64,000 bases of DNA from Bradyrhizobium sp. 1 (GTDB lineage: Bacteria > Pseudomonadota > Alphaproteobacteria > Rhizobiales > Xanthobacteraceae). The stretch covers positions 31,077-95,076 of the forward strand of contig NZ_JADPJH010000026.1 in assembly GCF_023073315.1 (NCBI RefSeq), in the 5' to 3' direction. The notes under the pieces are model-generated. The model ran no database searches. It was not told where the DNA came from and was given only the letters and a program-made list of their open reading frames with translations. Positions 1 through 9,945 of this stretch are shown here, piece after piece (position 1 is the first letter of the stretch; each line of letters opens with the position of its first letter). Position numbers and translations under genes: made by a program.

Positions 1-390
1 GTGCAGATGCTGCGTGAGGCCAAGCTGCCCTACATCGTCGTGCTGACCAACCCGACCACCGGCGGCGTCACCGCGTCCTACGCGATGCTTGGCGACGTGC
101 AGATCGCCGAGCCCGGCGCGCTGATCGGCTTTGCCGGCGCGCGCGTGATCGAGCAGACCATCCGCGAAAAGTTGCCGGAGGGTTTCCAGCGCGCCGAATA
201 TTTGAAAGACCACGGCATGGTCGACATGGTGGTGCATCGCCACGATTTGCGCCCGACGCTCGCGCGGCTCTGCCGTCTGCTGACCAGGTCGCCGGCGCTG
301 GAGACCGCGTCGAAATTGGTGCAGCCGGTCGTCAGTCCTACGCAGATCGTATCGGTCGCTGAGACGGCGCCGGCTGCGCCCCACGCGTGA
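1..390 (+). CDS. accD: Acetyl-CoA carboxylase carboxyltransferase beta subunit, 3' part
   Basis: The last 129 residues of AccD; the 5' part lies outside the window. The enzyme transfers carboxyl from biotin to acetyl-CoA to make malonyl-CoA for fatty acid synthesis in the cytoplasm. The visible part holds the crotonase-like core (TNPTTGGVTASYAML, then GALIGFAGARVIEQTI) and the typical tail GFQRAEYLKDHGMVDMVV. An Ala/Pro-rich stretch follows to the stop. The stop overlaps the folC start (GTGA), the accD-folC pairing common in bacteria. Confidence 0.96.
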   Translation: MQMLREAKLPYIVVLTNPTTGGVTASYAMLGDVQIAEPGALIGFAGARVIEQTIREKLPEGFQRAEYLKDHGMVDMVVHRHDLRPTLARLCRLLTRSPALETASKLVQPVVSPTQIVSVAETAPAAPHA

Positions 391-1730
391 ACGCCTCCTC
401 TGACAGCGCAAAGCCGCCGCTCGGTGAATTGATCGGGCGGCTGTCGGCCCTGCATCAGAAGCGCATCGATCTTGGGCTGGAGCGGATGCACCGCCTGCTC
501 GAGCGGCTCGGCCACCCTGAAAACAAGCTGCCGCCGGTGATCCACGTCGCCGGTACCAACGGCAAGGGTTCGACCGTTGCCTATCTGCGCGCGACGCTGG
601 AGGCCACTGGCCTGCGCGTCCACGCCTACACCTCGCCCTATCTCGTCCGCATCAACGAATGTTTCCGGCTCGGCCGCGTCGGTGGCGGCGTGCTGGTCGG
701 CGACGACGAATTGCGCGCTGCGCTGGAAGAGGTCGAGCGCGTCAATGCGGGCGAAGCCGCGACATTGTTCGAGCTGAAGACCGCTGCTGCCTTCCATCTG
801 TTCGCGCAAAATCCTGCCGACGCGGTGCTGCTCGAAGTCGGCCTCGGCGGCCGGCTCGATTCGACCAACGTGGTCGATACGCCGGCAGCCTGCGTGATCA
901 CGCCTGTCAGCATGGATCATATGGACTTCCTCGGCGACACCCTGACCTCGATCGCCGGCGAGAAGGCCGCAATCATCAAGCGCGGCGTGCCCGTGATTTG
1001 CGCCGAGCAGACGGACGAGGCGATGGCCGTGATCGAGGCGCAGGCCAAGCGCATGCGGGCGCCGCTGTTTGCGGCGAACGAGAGCTGGCACGTCAATGTC
1101 GAGCACGGGCGTCTGGTTTATTCGGATGATCGCGGCCTGATGGATCTCACCGCACCGCGCCTGTTCGGCCGCCATCAGTTCGATAATGCCGGCCTCGCGA
1201 TCGCGACGCTGCGTGCGATTCCGACGTTCAAGATTAACCAGGCAGCGTTCGAGGCCGGCATCGTCGGTGCCGAATGGCCGGCGCGGATGCAGCGCATCAA
1301 TTCGGGCGAGCTGCCCGGCTGGGGACCGCAGGGCAGCGAGATCTGGCTCGACGGCGGGCATAATGCCGAAGGCGGCCGCGTCGTGGCGGCCGCGCTCGGC
1401 GATCTCGAGGAGCGGGTGTCGCGGCCGCTGGTGGTGATCGCAGGCATGATGGCGAACAAGGACGCGAAAGCCTTTCTCGCCAATTTCGCCGGCCTCACCC
1501 GTCATATCATCGCGGTGCCGATCCCCGACACAGATGCCGCAATGCCGGTCGACCGTCTCGTCGATGCCGCGCGCAGCCTCGGCATGCGCGTCGAGGCCGT
1601 GCCCGGGATCGAGGCCGCGCTACGGGCATTGTCAAAGCTCGCCTACGAGGTGCCGCCGCGCATCCTGATCACCGGCTCGCTCTATCTTGCCGGCCACGTG
1701 CTGGGCCTCAACGGCACGCCTCCTGCATAG
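387..1730 (+). CDS. folC: Bifunctional folylpolyglutamate synthase/dihydrofolate synthase
   Basis: 447 residues, usual length for FolC. It adds glutamate to dihydropteroate and then to folates, using ATP. The P-loop HVAGTNGKGST is near residue 55 and the Mur-ligase-like central domain contains SMDHMDFLGDTL and GEKAAIIKRGVP. The C-terminal domain has the LDGGHNAEGG motif. The start is GTG at 387, overlapping the accD stop by 4 nt, which implies translational coupling. Confidence 0.96.
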   Translation: MNASSDSAKPPLGELIGRLSALHQKRIDLGLERMHRLLERLGHPENKLPPVIHVAGTNGKGSTVAYLRATLEATGLRVHAYTSPYLVRINECFRLGRVGGGVLVGDDELRAALEEVERVNAGEAATLFELKTAAAFHLFAQNPADAVLLEVGLGGRLDSTNVVDTPAACVITPVSMDHMDFLGDTLTSIAGEKAAIIKRGVPVICAEQTDEAMAVIEAQAKRMRAPLFAANESWHVNVEHGRLVYSDDRGLMDLTAPRLFGRHQFDNAGLAIATLRAIPTFKINQAAFEAGIVGAEWPARMQRINSGELPGWGPQGSEIWLDGGHNAEGGRVVAAALGDLEERVSRPLVVIAGMMANKDAKAFLANFAGLTRHIIAVPIPDTDAAMPVDRLVDAARSLGMRVEAVPGIEAALRALSKLAYEVPPRILITGSLYLAGHVLGLNGTPPA

Positions 1731-1734
1731 TCGG

Positions 1735-1848
1735 TCTCGTGTCCCGGACAAGCGGAGCGCTGATCCGGGACCCAGAATGCTGCAACATGGGCCCCGGCTC
1801 TGCAGCACACCGCTGAAGCAGCGCTGCGCTGCGTCCGGGGGACGAGAG
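1735..1848. repeat. Nested palindromic intergenic repeat, copy A
   Basis: Fills most of the folC to phosphoesterase gap. It begins with a TCTCGTGTCCCGGAC motif and ends in a complementary GTCCGGGGGACGAGAG motif, with inner short palindromes around GCGCTG. The same outer arms occur in copies at 9796-9935 and 24181-24323. This copy is the most divergent of the three. It may be transcribed with folC but shows no T-run, so a terminator role is not supported. Confidence 0.7.
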
Positions 1849-1855
1849 GACAACA

Positions 1856-2599
1856 ATGCGTTTCGCCGCGATTGCCGACGTCCATGGAAACTACCTCGCG
1901 CTGGAGGCGGTGCTCGCCGACATCGACGCGCAAGGGATCACCGACATCGTCAATCTCGGCGACATGCTGAGCGGTCCGCTCGATGCGCGCCGGACCATCG
2001 AGATCCTGATGAAGCTCGATGCCGTGCATGTGCTCGGCAATCACGATCGCTATCTGCTCGACCGACCGCCGGAGAAGATGGGCGCGTGGGACCGTCCCGC
2101 CCATGCGCAGCTCAACGCGGCGCAACTCGACTGGCTGCGCGCGCAGCCGATGATTCGCATTTTTCGCGAGCAGGTGTTCCTCTGCCACGCGACGCCTGAC
2201 AATGACGAAGTCTATTGGCTCGACACCGTGCATCCCGACGGCACCGTCGCGCTATCGCCGCTCGACCGCATCGAGCAATTCGCGCAAGGCATCACGCAAT
2301 CGCTGATCCTTTGCGCCCACACCCATCTCGCGCGCGCAGTACGCCTCCGTGACGGCCGGCTGGTCGTCAATCCCGGCAGCGTCGGCAGCCCCGGCTATCG
2401 CGATGTGCACCCGTTCCCGCATGTCGTCGAAGCCGGTACGCCGGATGCGCGCTATGCGATTCTTGAACCGACCGTTGGTGGATGGCAGGTGACGTTCCGC
2501 CACGTGGCTTATGATCACGAGGCGATGTCGGAGCTGGCGCGCCGCAACAATCAGCCGGAGCTTGCGAACGCGCTTGCGACGGGTTGGATCAAGTCCTGA
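1856..2599 (+). CDS. Calcineurin-like metallophosphoesterase, YfcE/MJ0936 type
   Basis: 247 residues, cytoplasmic. Metal-binding signatures are in order: ADVHGN at 6-11, GDMLSGP near 40, GNHDR near 61, a late CAHTH motif and the NPGSVGSPG motif near 180. This is the complete dimetal phosphoesterase set. Family members hydrolyse phosphomono- or diesters; the substrate cannot be read from sequence. A GAGAGGA ribosome site lies 6 nt before the ATG. The gene faces trxA and shares the hairpin between them. Confidence 0.9.
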   Translation: MRFAAIADVHGNYLALEAVLADIDAQGITDIVNLGDMLSGPLDARRTIEILMKLDAVHVLGNHDRYLLDRPPEKMGAWDRPAHAQLNAAQLDWLRAQPMIRIFREQVFLCHATPDNDEVYWLDTVHPDGTVALSPLDRIEQFAQGITQSLILCAHTHLARAVRLRDGRLVVNPGSVGSPGYRDVHPFPHVVEAGTPDARYAILEPTVGGWQVTFRHVAYDHEAMSELARRNNQPELANALATGWIKS

Positions 2600-2606
2600 A
2601 AAACAA

Positions 2607-2631
2607 AACGGCCGGCTATTCGCCGGCCGTT
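2607..2631 (-). terminator. Intrinsic terminator of trxA
   Basis: Perfect 10-bp stem (AACGGCCGGC / GCCGGCCGTT) with a 5-nt loop. Read on the minus strand it is followed by TTTTGTTTTTC, so it fits termination of trxA. There is no T-run on the plus side, but the stem may also protect the 3' end of the convergent phosphoesterase mRNA. Confidence 0.85.
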
Positions 2632-2653
2632 GCACAAACTCAGACGTCGCGGA

Positions 2654-2974
2654 TCAGACCGCCGACGTGATCCACTGCTGCAGCTTCGCCTTCGGCGCCG
2701 CGCCGACCTGACGGGAGGCCATCTCGCCGCCCTTGAAGATCATCAAGGTCGGGATCGACATCACGCCGTACTTCGACGCGGTCTTCGGGCTCTCGTCGAC
2801 GTTGAGCTTCACAATCTTGACCTTGTCGCCCATCGCGCCGGCGATCTCGTCGAGCGCGGGAGCGATCATGCGGCAGGGGCCACACCACTCGGCCCAGAAA
2901 TCGACGACCACGGGGCCGTCCGCTTTGAGCACTTCGGCTTCGAAATCGGTGTCAGAAACCTTGCCAACGGCCAT
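2654..2974 (-). CDS. trxA: Thioredoxin 1
   Basis: 106 residues with the WCGPC redox centre at about 31-35 and the cis-proline region SIPTLMIFKGGE near 75. It is a cytoplasmic dithiol-disulfide oxidoreductase serving ribonucleotide reductase and other reductases. It lies 67 nt beyond addA on the same strand, so it may be read from its own promoter or from the addAB operon, and it ends at the T-rich hairpin at 2607. Confidence 0.97.
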   Translation of the reverse strand: MAVGKVSDTDFEAEVLKADGPVVVDFWAEWCGPCRMIAPALDEIAGAMGDKVKIVKLNVDESPKTASKYGVMSIPTLMIFKGGEMASRQVGAAPKAKLQQWITSAV

Positions 2975-3041
2975 GGGAGTACCTCGTTCGGTTGAGAGAA
3001 TCGGCGCGCATGGGAATCGCGCCCGGGATCATGGCGTCAAC

Positions 3042-6000
3042 CTATGAACGGCCCCTTGCCGGGTCAAGGACGCTCACACTGAGATGAAGGGATGCCAGCG
3101 CCGCGTCCAGCGCGGGGGCTGAAATCTCCATATATTCAAGGGCCTCGGTCCAGAGCAGGACGGCCCTGACAGGCTTTTGGGGATAAAGCCGCGCCAGCAC
3201 CGCCCGGTAGAGCGCAAGCTGCCGGACATAGGCCGCCGGCGCCGCGGCCGCGCTTTTGGGTACCGCCTGGTTGGTCTTGAAATCGACGATCAAAACCTCG
3301 TCCGGACGAACGACCAGCCGGTCGATCTGCCCCGACACCAGCGCTGGCTGGCGGCCCGGCCGATCGAGCTTGCCGACAATGGCGACCTCTGCCCGGCTAC
3401 CGGCGGCAAACACCGGCGCAAAGCGCGGCTCGGCGATCAGGGCGAGCACCTTATCGGCCAGCGCGGCGCGATCTGCCTCCGCCCAGTCCGAGGCGTTGCG
3501 CGCCATGAAGCCGAGCGCGGCCTCGCGCCGGCGCTCAATGGCGATGTCGGGCAGGGATTGCAGCAGACGGTGCACCAGCGTGCCGCGTTGCAGCGCCAGT
3601 GCGCGGGACTGGACCGATTCGCCAGTCCGCACGCTGCGGCCTTCCTCAGCGGACTGCCCGGAGGGACGCACCAGATCATCATCGATAGTCTCGCGTGGCG
3701 CCGCCGTCCGCAGCCAGTCCGGCAACGCGACCGACTGGTCCACGGACGTCGCGGGCGTGCCCAGCACCGTGACATCCTCGGGGCGGGCGAAGCGGGTGAC
3801 CTTGCCGAGCGGCGTCTCGATCGTCTCTTTGTCCAGGCCCGATCCGGTGAGCCCGGTATTGACCAGATCGTACCAGCTCAGCTTGCGGACCGTCTTCATG
3901 TTGCCGGGCATGCAGCCGCCGACGACCAGCCGGTCGGCCGCGCGCGTCATCGCGACATAGAGCAGGCGGCGATATTCGTCCTCGGTCTCATCGATCATGG
4001 CCTGGCGCGCGTCGGCGACGGGCTTTGGATCGTCCGCCTTGCGCCCGGCCCAGACCACGACCTCGCCACCATTGCCGCGCGGGACGTGGATCAGCCGGAC
4101 CCGCTGCGAGTCCGCGGGCGACGACGTGGTGTCGACCATGAACACGACCGAGGCTTCAAGACCCTTGGCGCCGTGCACGGTCATCACCCGCACCTCGTCG
4201 CGCGTGATCTCCATGTCGCGCTTCACCTCGGTGTCGGCCGAGCGCAGCCAGGCCATGAAGCCCTGCAGCGAGGCCGGCGCCTTGCGTTCGTAGTTGAGCG
4301 CCAGCTCCAGGAACTCGTCGAGCGCGTCGTTGGCCTCGTGGCCGAGACGGCGCAGGATGCGCGCGCGGCCGCCGTCGCCGCCGAGCAGCCAGCCGTAGAA
4401 GGCGAACGGCGTTTCCTCGCGTGCACGAATCTCGCAGGCTTCGAGGCGTCGCAGCACGGCCGCAAACCTCTCGCTTTCTGCCGCATGCTCGCCGAGCGCG
4501 CGGCGGAGCGATCCCTTGCGGCCATGGGCAAGCTGGAACAGATCGTCATCATCGAGCCCGAACAGCGGGCTCTTCAGCGCCACCGCAAGCGCGAGGTCGT
4601 CCTGCGGCAGCAGCAGCGCATCGGCTAAGTTCATCAGGTCGATGATGCCGATGTGCTCAGTGAGCTTGAGGCGGTCGGCACCGGCGACCGGCACGTTGGC
4701 GTGCTTCAGCGCCTGGATCACGGCGTCGAACGCGTTGCCGCGCCGACGCACCAGGATCAGCATGTCGCCATAGCGCAGGGGACGGCGCTCGCCTTCGTGT
4801 CCCGTCAGCGTGCCGCTCTCGACCAGCCGCTTGATCTCGGTCTGGATGCGGCGGGCGAGCTTGACCTCGGGGCTGGTGGCGGCAACGCCGTCGAACGGTG
4901 CGCGCCAGCCCTCGATCTCCTGCCTGTCGTCGGCGACTGCCAGATCCCAAAGCTCGATCACGCTCGGGCCCGCATCGGCGAGCGCGTTGTGCAGGGGATG
5001 ACCGATCTCGACCGAATGGATGCTCTTGTAGATCTCCTGCTCGCGGAAGACGTGGTCGACCGAATGCAGGATCGCAGCGCCCGAGCGGAACGAATAGGTG
5101 AACGCGACCGGATCGAATTTCAGCCCGGCCGCCGTGAACTTGCGATACAGCTCGCGCTTGCGCGCATCGAATTCATGGGGGTCGGCGCCCTGGAACGAGA
5201 AGATCGACTGCTTCTCGTCGCCGACGGCGAAGACAGTGCGGTTGAGTCCCTCGCGCGCGCCTTCGCCAGCCGTGAATTCGGAGATGATGTGGGCGACGAT
5301 GTCCCATTGCCGCGGGCTGGTGTCCTGGGCCTCGTCGATCAGCACGTGATCGACGCCGCGGTCGAGCTTGTAATGCACCCAGCCCGATGAGACGCGGTTC
5401 AGCATCGCCAGCGTCTTGTCGATGAGGTCGTCGTAATCCAGCAGCCCGCGCTCCTGCTTTTCGCGGCGGTAGTTTGCTGCTGCTGCGGTCGCGATATGCA
5501 GAAGAGCCGCGGTGCGGTCGCGCATGGTCACCGCGCGGCGCTTCTCGATCAATCCATCGAGGCGTTGCGCTTCCGCGGCGAACAGTTCGCCGATGGACGG
5601 ATTCTTCTTGATGAGGGCGCTGGTGATGATGGAGGCACGAGGCGTCCGGTCGGCGTCGGTCAGGAAAATGCCGAGGTATGTGTCAACTTGTTCCGGCCCG
5701 GTGCGGACCAATGCGTCGCGCAGTCGATCCGCCTGCTTTCGATCCGCGTTGGTACTGGTATCGAGAATGGCGGCGATTTCGGTCCATCGCGAATTAGGCA
5801 GATGTGGTCCGTTCAGGATGCCGTCATCGACGTCCTCGATGCGGTCGGCGGCGTCAACGCCCAGCACCGTTCCCATCTGTTCGGCCGCGGCGGCGGCATT
5901 GCCGGCTTCATCGGTCCAGGCCATGAAATGGTCGCGGCTGAGACAAGCTTCGCGCACGACCTCTTTGAAGGTGATATCGGCGGCGCTCGCCATCGCGGTC

Positions 6001-6554
6001 AGCAGCGCGCGGCCGGTGACACTCTCGGGATCGCGCGCGGCCTCCAGCAGCACCTTCAGGTTGGCGCGCTCCATCATGTCGGTCTGGTCGCGCTCGTCGA
6101 TCACGGAAAACCGCGCGGGCACGTTGGCTTCGAACGGAAACTGCTGGAGCAGGCGGGTGCACAGCGCGTGGATGGTCTGCACCTTCAGCCCGCCCGGCGT
6201 CTCCAGCGCGCAGGCGAACAGTTTTCGCGCGTCGCGGCGTATTTTTGCACTGGGATGCGGGATGCCGACCGCGCGGATCGCGGCGTCGAGCCCGGTATCA
6301 TCCAGCGTCACCCAATGCCCAAGCGTGGTGAACACACGCTCGGCCATGTTGGCGGCGGCGGCCTTGGTGAAGGTGATGCAGAGGATCTTTTCCGGCGGCA
6401 CGCCCGACAGCAACAGGCGGATTACGCGCTGCACCAGCACATGCGTCTTGCCCGAGCCGGCATTGGCCGACACGAACGCCGACGCGGTCGGATCGGACGC
6501 GCGCGCCTGCCGCGCGCGGACCTCGTCAGGGATGGGGCGGGGCAACTTCACCAT
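3042..6554 (-). CDS. addA: Double-strand break repair helicase AddA
   Basis: UvrD-like helicase-nuclease subunit that processes double-strand DNA ends for RecA loading. The Walker A segment SANAGSGKTHVLVQR is near residue 30, the DEAQD box in the middle and the VMTVHGAKGLEA helicase motif later. The C-terminal RecB-type nuclease signature is IVDFKTNQ. The start is placed at MVKLPRPIPDE, an ATG at 6554 that overlaps the addB stop as ATGGTGA. A frame extending to 6587 has no support. 1170 residues, the usual length. Confidence 0.95.
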   Translation of the reverse strand: MVKLPRPIPDEVRARQARASDPTASAFVSANAGSGKTHVLVQRVIRLLLSGVPPEKILCITFTKAAAANMAERVFTTLGHWVTLDDTGLDAAIRAVGIPHPSAKIRRDARKLFACALETPGGLKVQTIHALCTRLLQQFPFEANVPARFSVIDERDQTDMMERANLKVLLEAARDPESVTGRALLTAMASAADITFKEVVREACLSRDHFMAWTDEAGNAAAAAEQMGTVLGVDAADRIEDVDDGILNGPHLPNSRWTEIAAILDTSTNADRKQADRLRDALVRTGPEQVDTYLGIFLTDADRTPRASIITSALIKKNPSIGELFAAEAQRLDGLIEKRRAVTMRDRTAALLHIATAAAANYRREKQERGLLDYDDLIDKTLAMLNRVSSGWVHYKLDRGVDHVLIDEAQDTSPRQWDIVAHIISEFTAGEGAREGLNRTVFAVGDEKQSIFSFQGADPHEFDARKRELYRKFTAAGLKFDPVAFTYSFRSGAAILHSVDHVFREQEIYKSIHSVEIGHPLHNALADAGPSVIELWDLAVADDRQEIEGWRAPFDGVAATSPEVKLARRIQTEIKRLVESGTLTGHEGERRPLRYGDMLILVRRRGNAFDAVIQALKHANVPVAGADRLKLTEHIGIIDLMNLADALLLPQDDLALAVALKSPLFGLDDDDLFQLAHGRKGSLRRALGEHAAESERFAAVLRRLEACEIRAREETPFAFYGWLLGGDGGRARILRRLGHEANDALDEFLELALNYERKAPASLQGFMAWLRSADTEVKRDMEITRDEVRVMTVHGAKGLEASVVFMVDTTSSPADSQRVRLIHVPRGNGGEVVVWAGRKADDPKPVADARQAMIDETEDEYRRLLYVAMTRAADRLVVGGCMPGNMKTVRKLSWYDLVNTGLTGSGLDKETIETPLGKVTRFARPEDVTVLGTPATSVDQSVALPDWLRTAAPRETIDDDLVRPSGQSAEEGRSVRTGESVQSRALALQRGTLVHRLLQSLPDIAIERRREAALGFMARNASDWAEADRAALADKVLALIAEPRFAPVFAAGSRAEVAIVGKLDRPGRQPALVSGQIDRLVVRPDEVLIVDFKTNQAVPKSAAAAPAAYVRQLALYRAVLARLYPQKPVRAVLLWTEALEYMEISAPALDAALASLHLSVSVLDPARGRS

Positions 6555-9500
6555 TCCTCGATCCCCAATCCGCCGGCCGCAGACCATTCCTTGATCCGGG
6601 CGAGATCGTCATAGGTGCCGTAGCGGTTGGTCCACATCGGCAGGTTCAGCGAGGTGTAGGGCTGGTTCTCGTCGTCGAAGGCCCGGATCAGCACCTCCAG
6701 TTTTGCTCTCGCTTCCGCGGCGGCAGTATCAGGCGGCTGCGGCTCGTCGCCCTGCTTGTACTTGAGTTCGAGGATGCGCTCCTCGCCGGGCGGATTGTTG
6801 CCGCTCAGGCGCACATAGACGAGCTGGCTCACGGATGCGCCGGCGTCGATATCGGGAAAACCGCCCTCGCGCAGGATCGCGGCTTCCAGCGTGAGCTGCG
6901 GCGACAGGCCCATGCGGACCTGCTTGCCGGTCGGCGGCTGCCCGGTCTTGTAGTCGAGAATGGCGTAGCCGCCGCCCTGGCGCCGCTCGATGCGGTCGGC
7001 GCGCGCGGACAGCTTGAAGCTGCGCGTGCCGTCGAGCGGGATCGAAATCTCGCCGCGGGTCTCCGCGGTGATCGCCTCGATCACACCGCGCCGCGCCGTC
7101 TCCCATTCGCCGAACCAGCGCGCGATGCGCTGGAAGCGCGGCCACCACAAGGCCCGCGCTTCAGGTCGCTCCATCAGCGGCAAGAAATACTTTTCGCCGA
7201 TCGCGCGCAGCACGCGGGCGGGATCGTCAGGTAGACGCGCGGCATAGGTCTCGGTGAATTCGCCCAGCGCATCGTGGATCGCCGAGCCGCGGTCGGCGGC
7301 CGACAGCGGCATGTCGACGGGATCTAGCGCGTCGAGCCGCAAAATGTGTTTGGCGTAGATCGTGTAGGGATCGCGCAACCAGTCCTCGATCGCGGTCACC
7401 GACATCTTGAGCGGCCGCGTCGCCCGAGGCGGCCGTGGCTCGGGCTGCTTGATCGGCGTGACCTCGGCGGGCTGATCCAGCGCATCAGCGAATTGTACGT
7501 ATTTTTCGCCGGCGCGGGTTGCCGCCTTCCAGAGATCGGCGCCCGCGACCGCCTCTAACCGGTGCAGGAAGCGCGACGCCACCGCCGGCGCGCCGCCGGC
7601 CTTGGCGGAATGGGTGAGGATCACCTCGCCGCCGCCGAGCAGTTGCGCGAAGTCATGGGCGGACAGGCCGATACGGCGCTCCGGCAGATCGAGACCGAGC
7701 TCGTGCCGCATCGGCCGGCTGAGCCAGGGATCGATCCGCGGCGCCGGCGGCCACACGCCCTCGATCAGGCCGCCGACGATGATGCGGTCGGCCTGCATCA
7801 GGCGCGATTCCAGCGGGCCGTAGATCTGGAGCTGCGCGCCCGGCTTGTCGCGCCGCCGCACCGCGCGGTCATTGAACGCGGTCTGGAAGACGTCGGCATA
7901 GTCGGGCAGCGTCACCATCAATCCGCTGGTGGTGCCGCCGCGCAGGAGATCGTCGAAGGCCGCGGCGAGTGCGAGACCCTCGCGTTCCTCGAACGCGAGC
8001 GGAATGCCCTGCTCGTCGCGCGAAAGCTCGATCATGATCTCGCGGTGCCGGTGCGCGAGCTCGGCGAAGTCAAATGGCTTTGACGCTGCGAGGCCCTCGA
8101 TTGGTGCCAACGCCTTCTGCAAGGTATCGATCAGCGCCTGGATGCGCTCGAGGTCTTCCGCCTTGAGACGCGCGCGCGGCTCGGCGTAATGGAGCGCGGA
8201 AACCTCCTTGCGCTCGAGCTTGGCGAGCTCGTCGCGAAAGCGGTTGAATTCGCGCAGCAGGCCGGCCGTGCCCGCGGGCGGACGCGTCCCGCGCAGGAGC
8301 GCGAGCTCCAGACCTTCGATCGCCGCCCTCCACGCGCCAGGCAGCTGGCCGAGCCGGCACAGCGGATGCTTCAGCATCGCCAGCAGCGTCGGTGGCTCCA
8401 ACCCTTTAGTCGCCGCCTCCGCTGTAAGGCGGGCGAAGACTCCGGCGGAGGTTTCCATCAGGACGTCGCCGCCGGAATCGTCGAATGCGAGATCCCATCG
8501 GGTGAGCGCGGTCATCACCCGCCGCGCCAGTGCGCGGTCGGGCGTCACCAGCGCTGCGGATTTGTCGAGATGCCGCGCCTCGCGCATGGCAATGGCGATC
8601 GCAAGCGCTTCCATTTCAGGATTGGGGGCTTCGACCACCGCGAGATTTGTCATGCCGCCGGTGATCTTTGCGGCGACATCCGGCTGCTTCAGCCGGTCGT
8701 GCCAGACTTCCGTCTTGGCGGACGGCCGCATCGATTCGGAGGCGAGCAGATCGCGGCCGCCTTCGGCCGGCGGCTGGAGGATCTCGACGTCGCTGCGCTT
8801 GATGCCGAAGCGATCCAGCAGCGCGTGCATGGCATATTGCGGATGGTTCGACGCCGGATGCTCCGCGAACTTGCCGAGTGAATCGCGGACGCCGCCGATG
8901 CTCCGCCAAGCGTCGTCGTCGAGATCGGTGTCGAGCCCCGGCAGCACCACGGCACCATGCGGCAGCGAGGCGACCGCATACAGGAATTTTGCAGTGGCCG
9001 GCATCGAGCCGGTCGAGCCGGCCGCGATCACGGGGCCATGGGGATGCGCGGTGAGCCGTTTGGCCTCCGCCGCAATCAGGAGGTCGCGCCGCGCCGCGGG
9101 CTCGATCCGTTTGATCTCGGCCAGATGAGCCGGCCACGCGATGCGGGCGATGCGCAGAAATTCGAGCGAGTGCTGCCAGTAGCGATCGAGCATGTCAGGC
9201 ACGAGGCCATCGAGCGCGCTCCAGTCGACGCCGCGCGTGACCATGTCGTCGATCAGGCGCGCGAGATCGCCGGCCAGCGCGAGCGTCGAGGCGGGACCGC
9301 CGACCACCAGCGGCGACAGCACCGGCCCCTTGGCCCAGGCCGCGACGAGCTGCGCCAACGTCAGCCGCCGTTCGAGCTCGCCGAGCCGCGGCGGAATGTC
9401 GAGCGGCGTCGCGCCGGAAAACTGCTCGCCTTCCTCAGCGAAGGCGAGCTCGTCCTCGTCGATGTCGCCGAGCGCGACGATGCGCGGCAGCACGACGGCA

Positions 9501-9694
9501 TCGGCCTTCATCTCGTCGAGGAAGATCTCGCGAACGACGCGCATGGCGCGCCGGGTTGGCAAATAAAGCGTGGCATCCGCCAGCCGCGCCGGCTCCTTGC
9601 GCGCCTCGAATCCGTCGACCAGCCGGCCGTCCAGCAGAGCCGCAACGATCGTGCGCAGGAACGGAACTGAGAGGGGAACGCTGAAAACGCGCAT
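6548..9694 (-). CDS. addB: Double-strand break repair protein AddB
   Basis: 1048 residues, the second subunit of the AddAB helicase-nuclease. The N-terminal part carries inactivated-helicase features (LYLPTRRAMRVVREIFLDE near 40) and the C-terminal part has the nuclease core AILDYKTGQPP. The start is MRVFSVPLSVPFL at 9694; the open frame continues upstream into the repeat region at 9796-9935, which is not protein-like. It overlaps addA by 7 nt and lies 251 nt from murU. Confidence 0.94.
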   Translation of the reverse strand: MRVFSVPLSVPFLRTIVAALLDGRLVDGFEARKEPARLADATLYLPTRRAMRVVREIFLDEMKADAVVLPRIVALGDIDEDELAFAEEGEQFSGATPLDIPPRLGELERRLTLAQLVAAWAKGPVLSPLVVGGPASTLALAGDLARLIDDMVTRGVDWSALDGLVPDMLDRYWQHSLEFLRIARIAWPAHLAEIKRIEPAARRDLLIAAEAKRLTAHPHGPVIAAGSTGSMPATAKFLYAVASLPHGAVVLPGLDTDLDDDAWRSIGGVRDSLGKFAEHPASNHPQYAMHALLDRFGIKRSDVEILQPPAEGGRDLLASESMRPSAKTEVWHDRLKQPDVAAKITGGMTNLAVVEAPNPEMEALAIAIAMREARHLDKSAALVTPDRALARRVMTALTRWDLAFDDSGGDVLMETSAGVFARLTAEAATKGLEPPTLLAMLKHPLCRLGQLPGAWRAAIEGLELALLRGTRPPAGTAGLLREFNRFRDELAKLERKEVSALHYAEPRARLKAEDLERIQALIDTLQKALAPIEGLAASKPFDFAELAHRHREIMIELSRDEQGIPLAFEEREGLALAAAFDDLLRGGTTSGLMVTLPDYADVFQTAFNDRAVRRRDKPGAQLQIYGPLESRLMQADRIIVGGLIEGVWPPAPRIDPWLSRPMRHELGLDLPERRIGLSAHDFAQLLGGGEVILTHSAKAGGAPAVASRFLHRLEAVAGADLWKAATRAGEKYVQFADALDQPAEVTPIKQPEPRPPRATRPLKMSVTAIEDWLRDPYTIYAKHILRLDALDPVDMPLSAADRGSAIHDALGEFTETYAARLPDDPARVLRAIGEKYFLPLMERPEARALWWPRFQRIARWFGEWETARRGVIEAITAETRGEISIPLDGTRSFKLSARADRIERRQGGGYAILDYKTGQPPTGKQVRMGLSPQLTLEAAILREGGFPDIDAGASVSQLVYVRLSGNNPPGEERILELKYKQGDEPQPPDTAAAEARAKLEVLIRAFDDENQPYTSLNLPMWTNRYGTYDDLARIKEWSAAGGLGIEEW

Positions 9695-9795
9695 GGGCTG
9701 CCTGATTCGAAGGATCAGGCGCCAATATAGGGAGACGGAGTCAAATGGATATGGGTGGAGGGGAGATAGTCCCCGCTGTTCGCCGAGCATGACGG

Positions 9796-9935
9796 CTCTC
9801 GTGCCCCGGACGCGGCGCAGCACGCAGTGATGCGCTGCTGAGCCGGGGCCCATGCTGCTTCGTCAGGATTGTGAGCTTGCTGGGTCCCGGCTCTGTGGAG
9901 CGGCACTTCGTGCCGCACCGCGTCCGGGACACGAG
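9796..9935. repeat. Nested palindromic intergenic repeat, copy B
   Basis: Lies between murU and addB. Outer arms are CTCTCGTGCCCCGG and its near-complement CCGGGACACGAG. An inner perfect hairpin at 9900-9916 has arms GCGGCAC/GTGCCGC around TTC. Copy C has the same hairpin with GCGGCAT/ATGCCGC, a compensated base-pair change, which argues that the folded form is what is conserved. Confidence 0.8.
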
Positions 9936-9945
9936 CAGCGTGCCC

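Noticed and set aside
3177..4628. 483-codon open frame antisense to addA
   Set aside because: No recognisable motif and biased composition; addA is clear.
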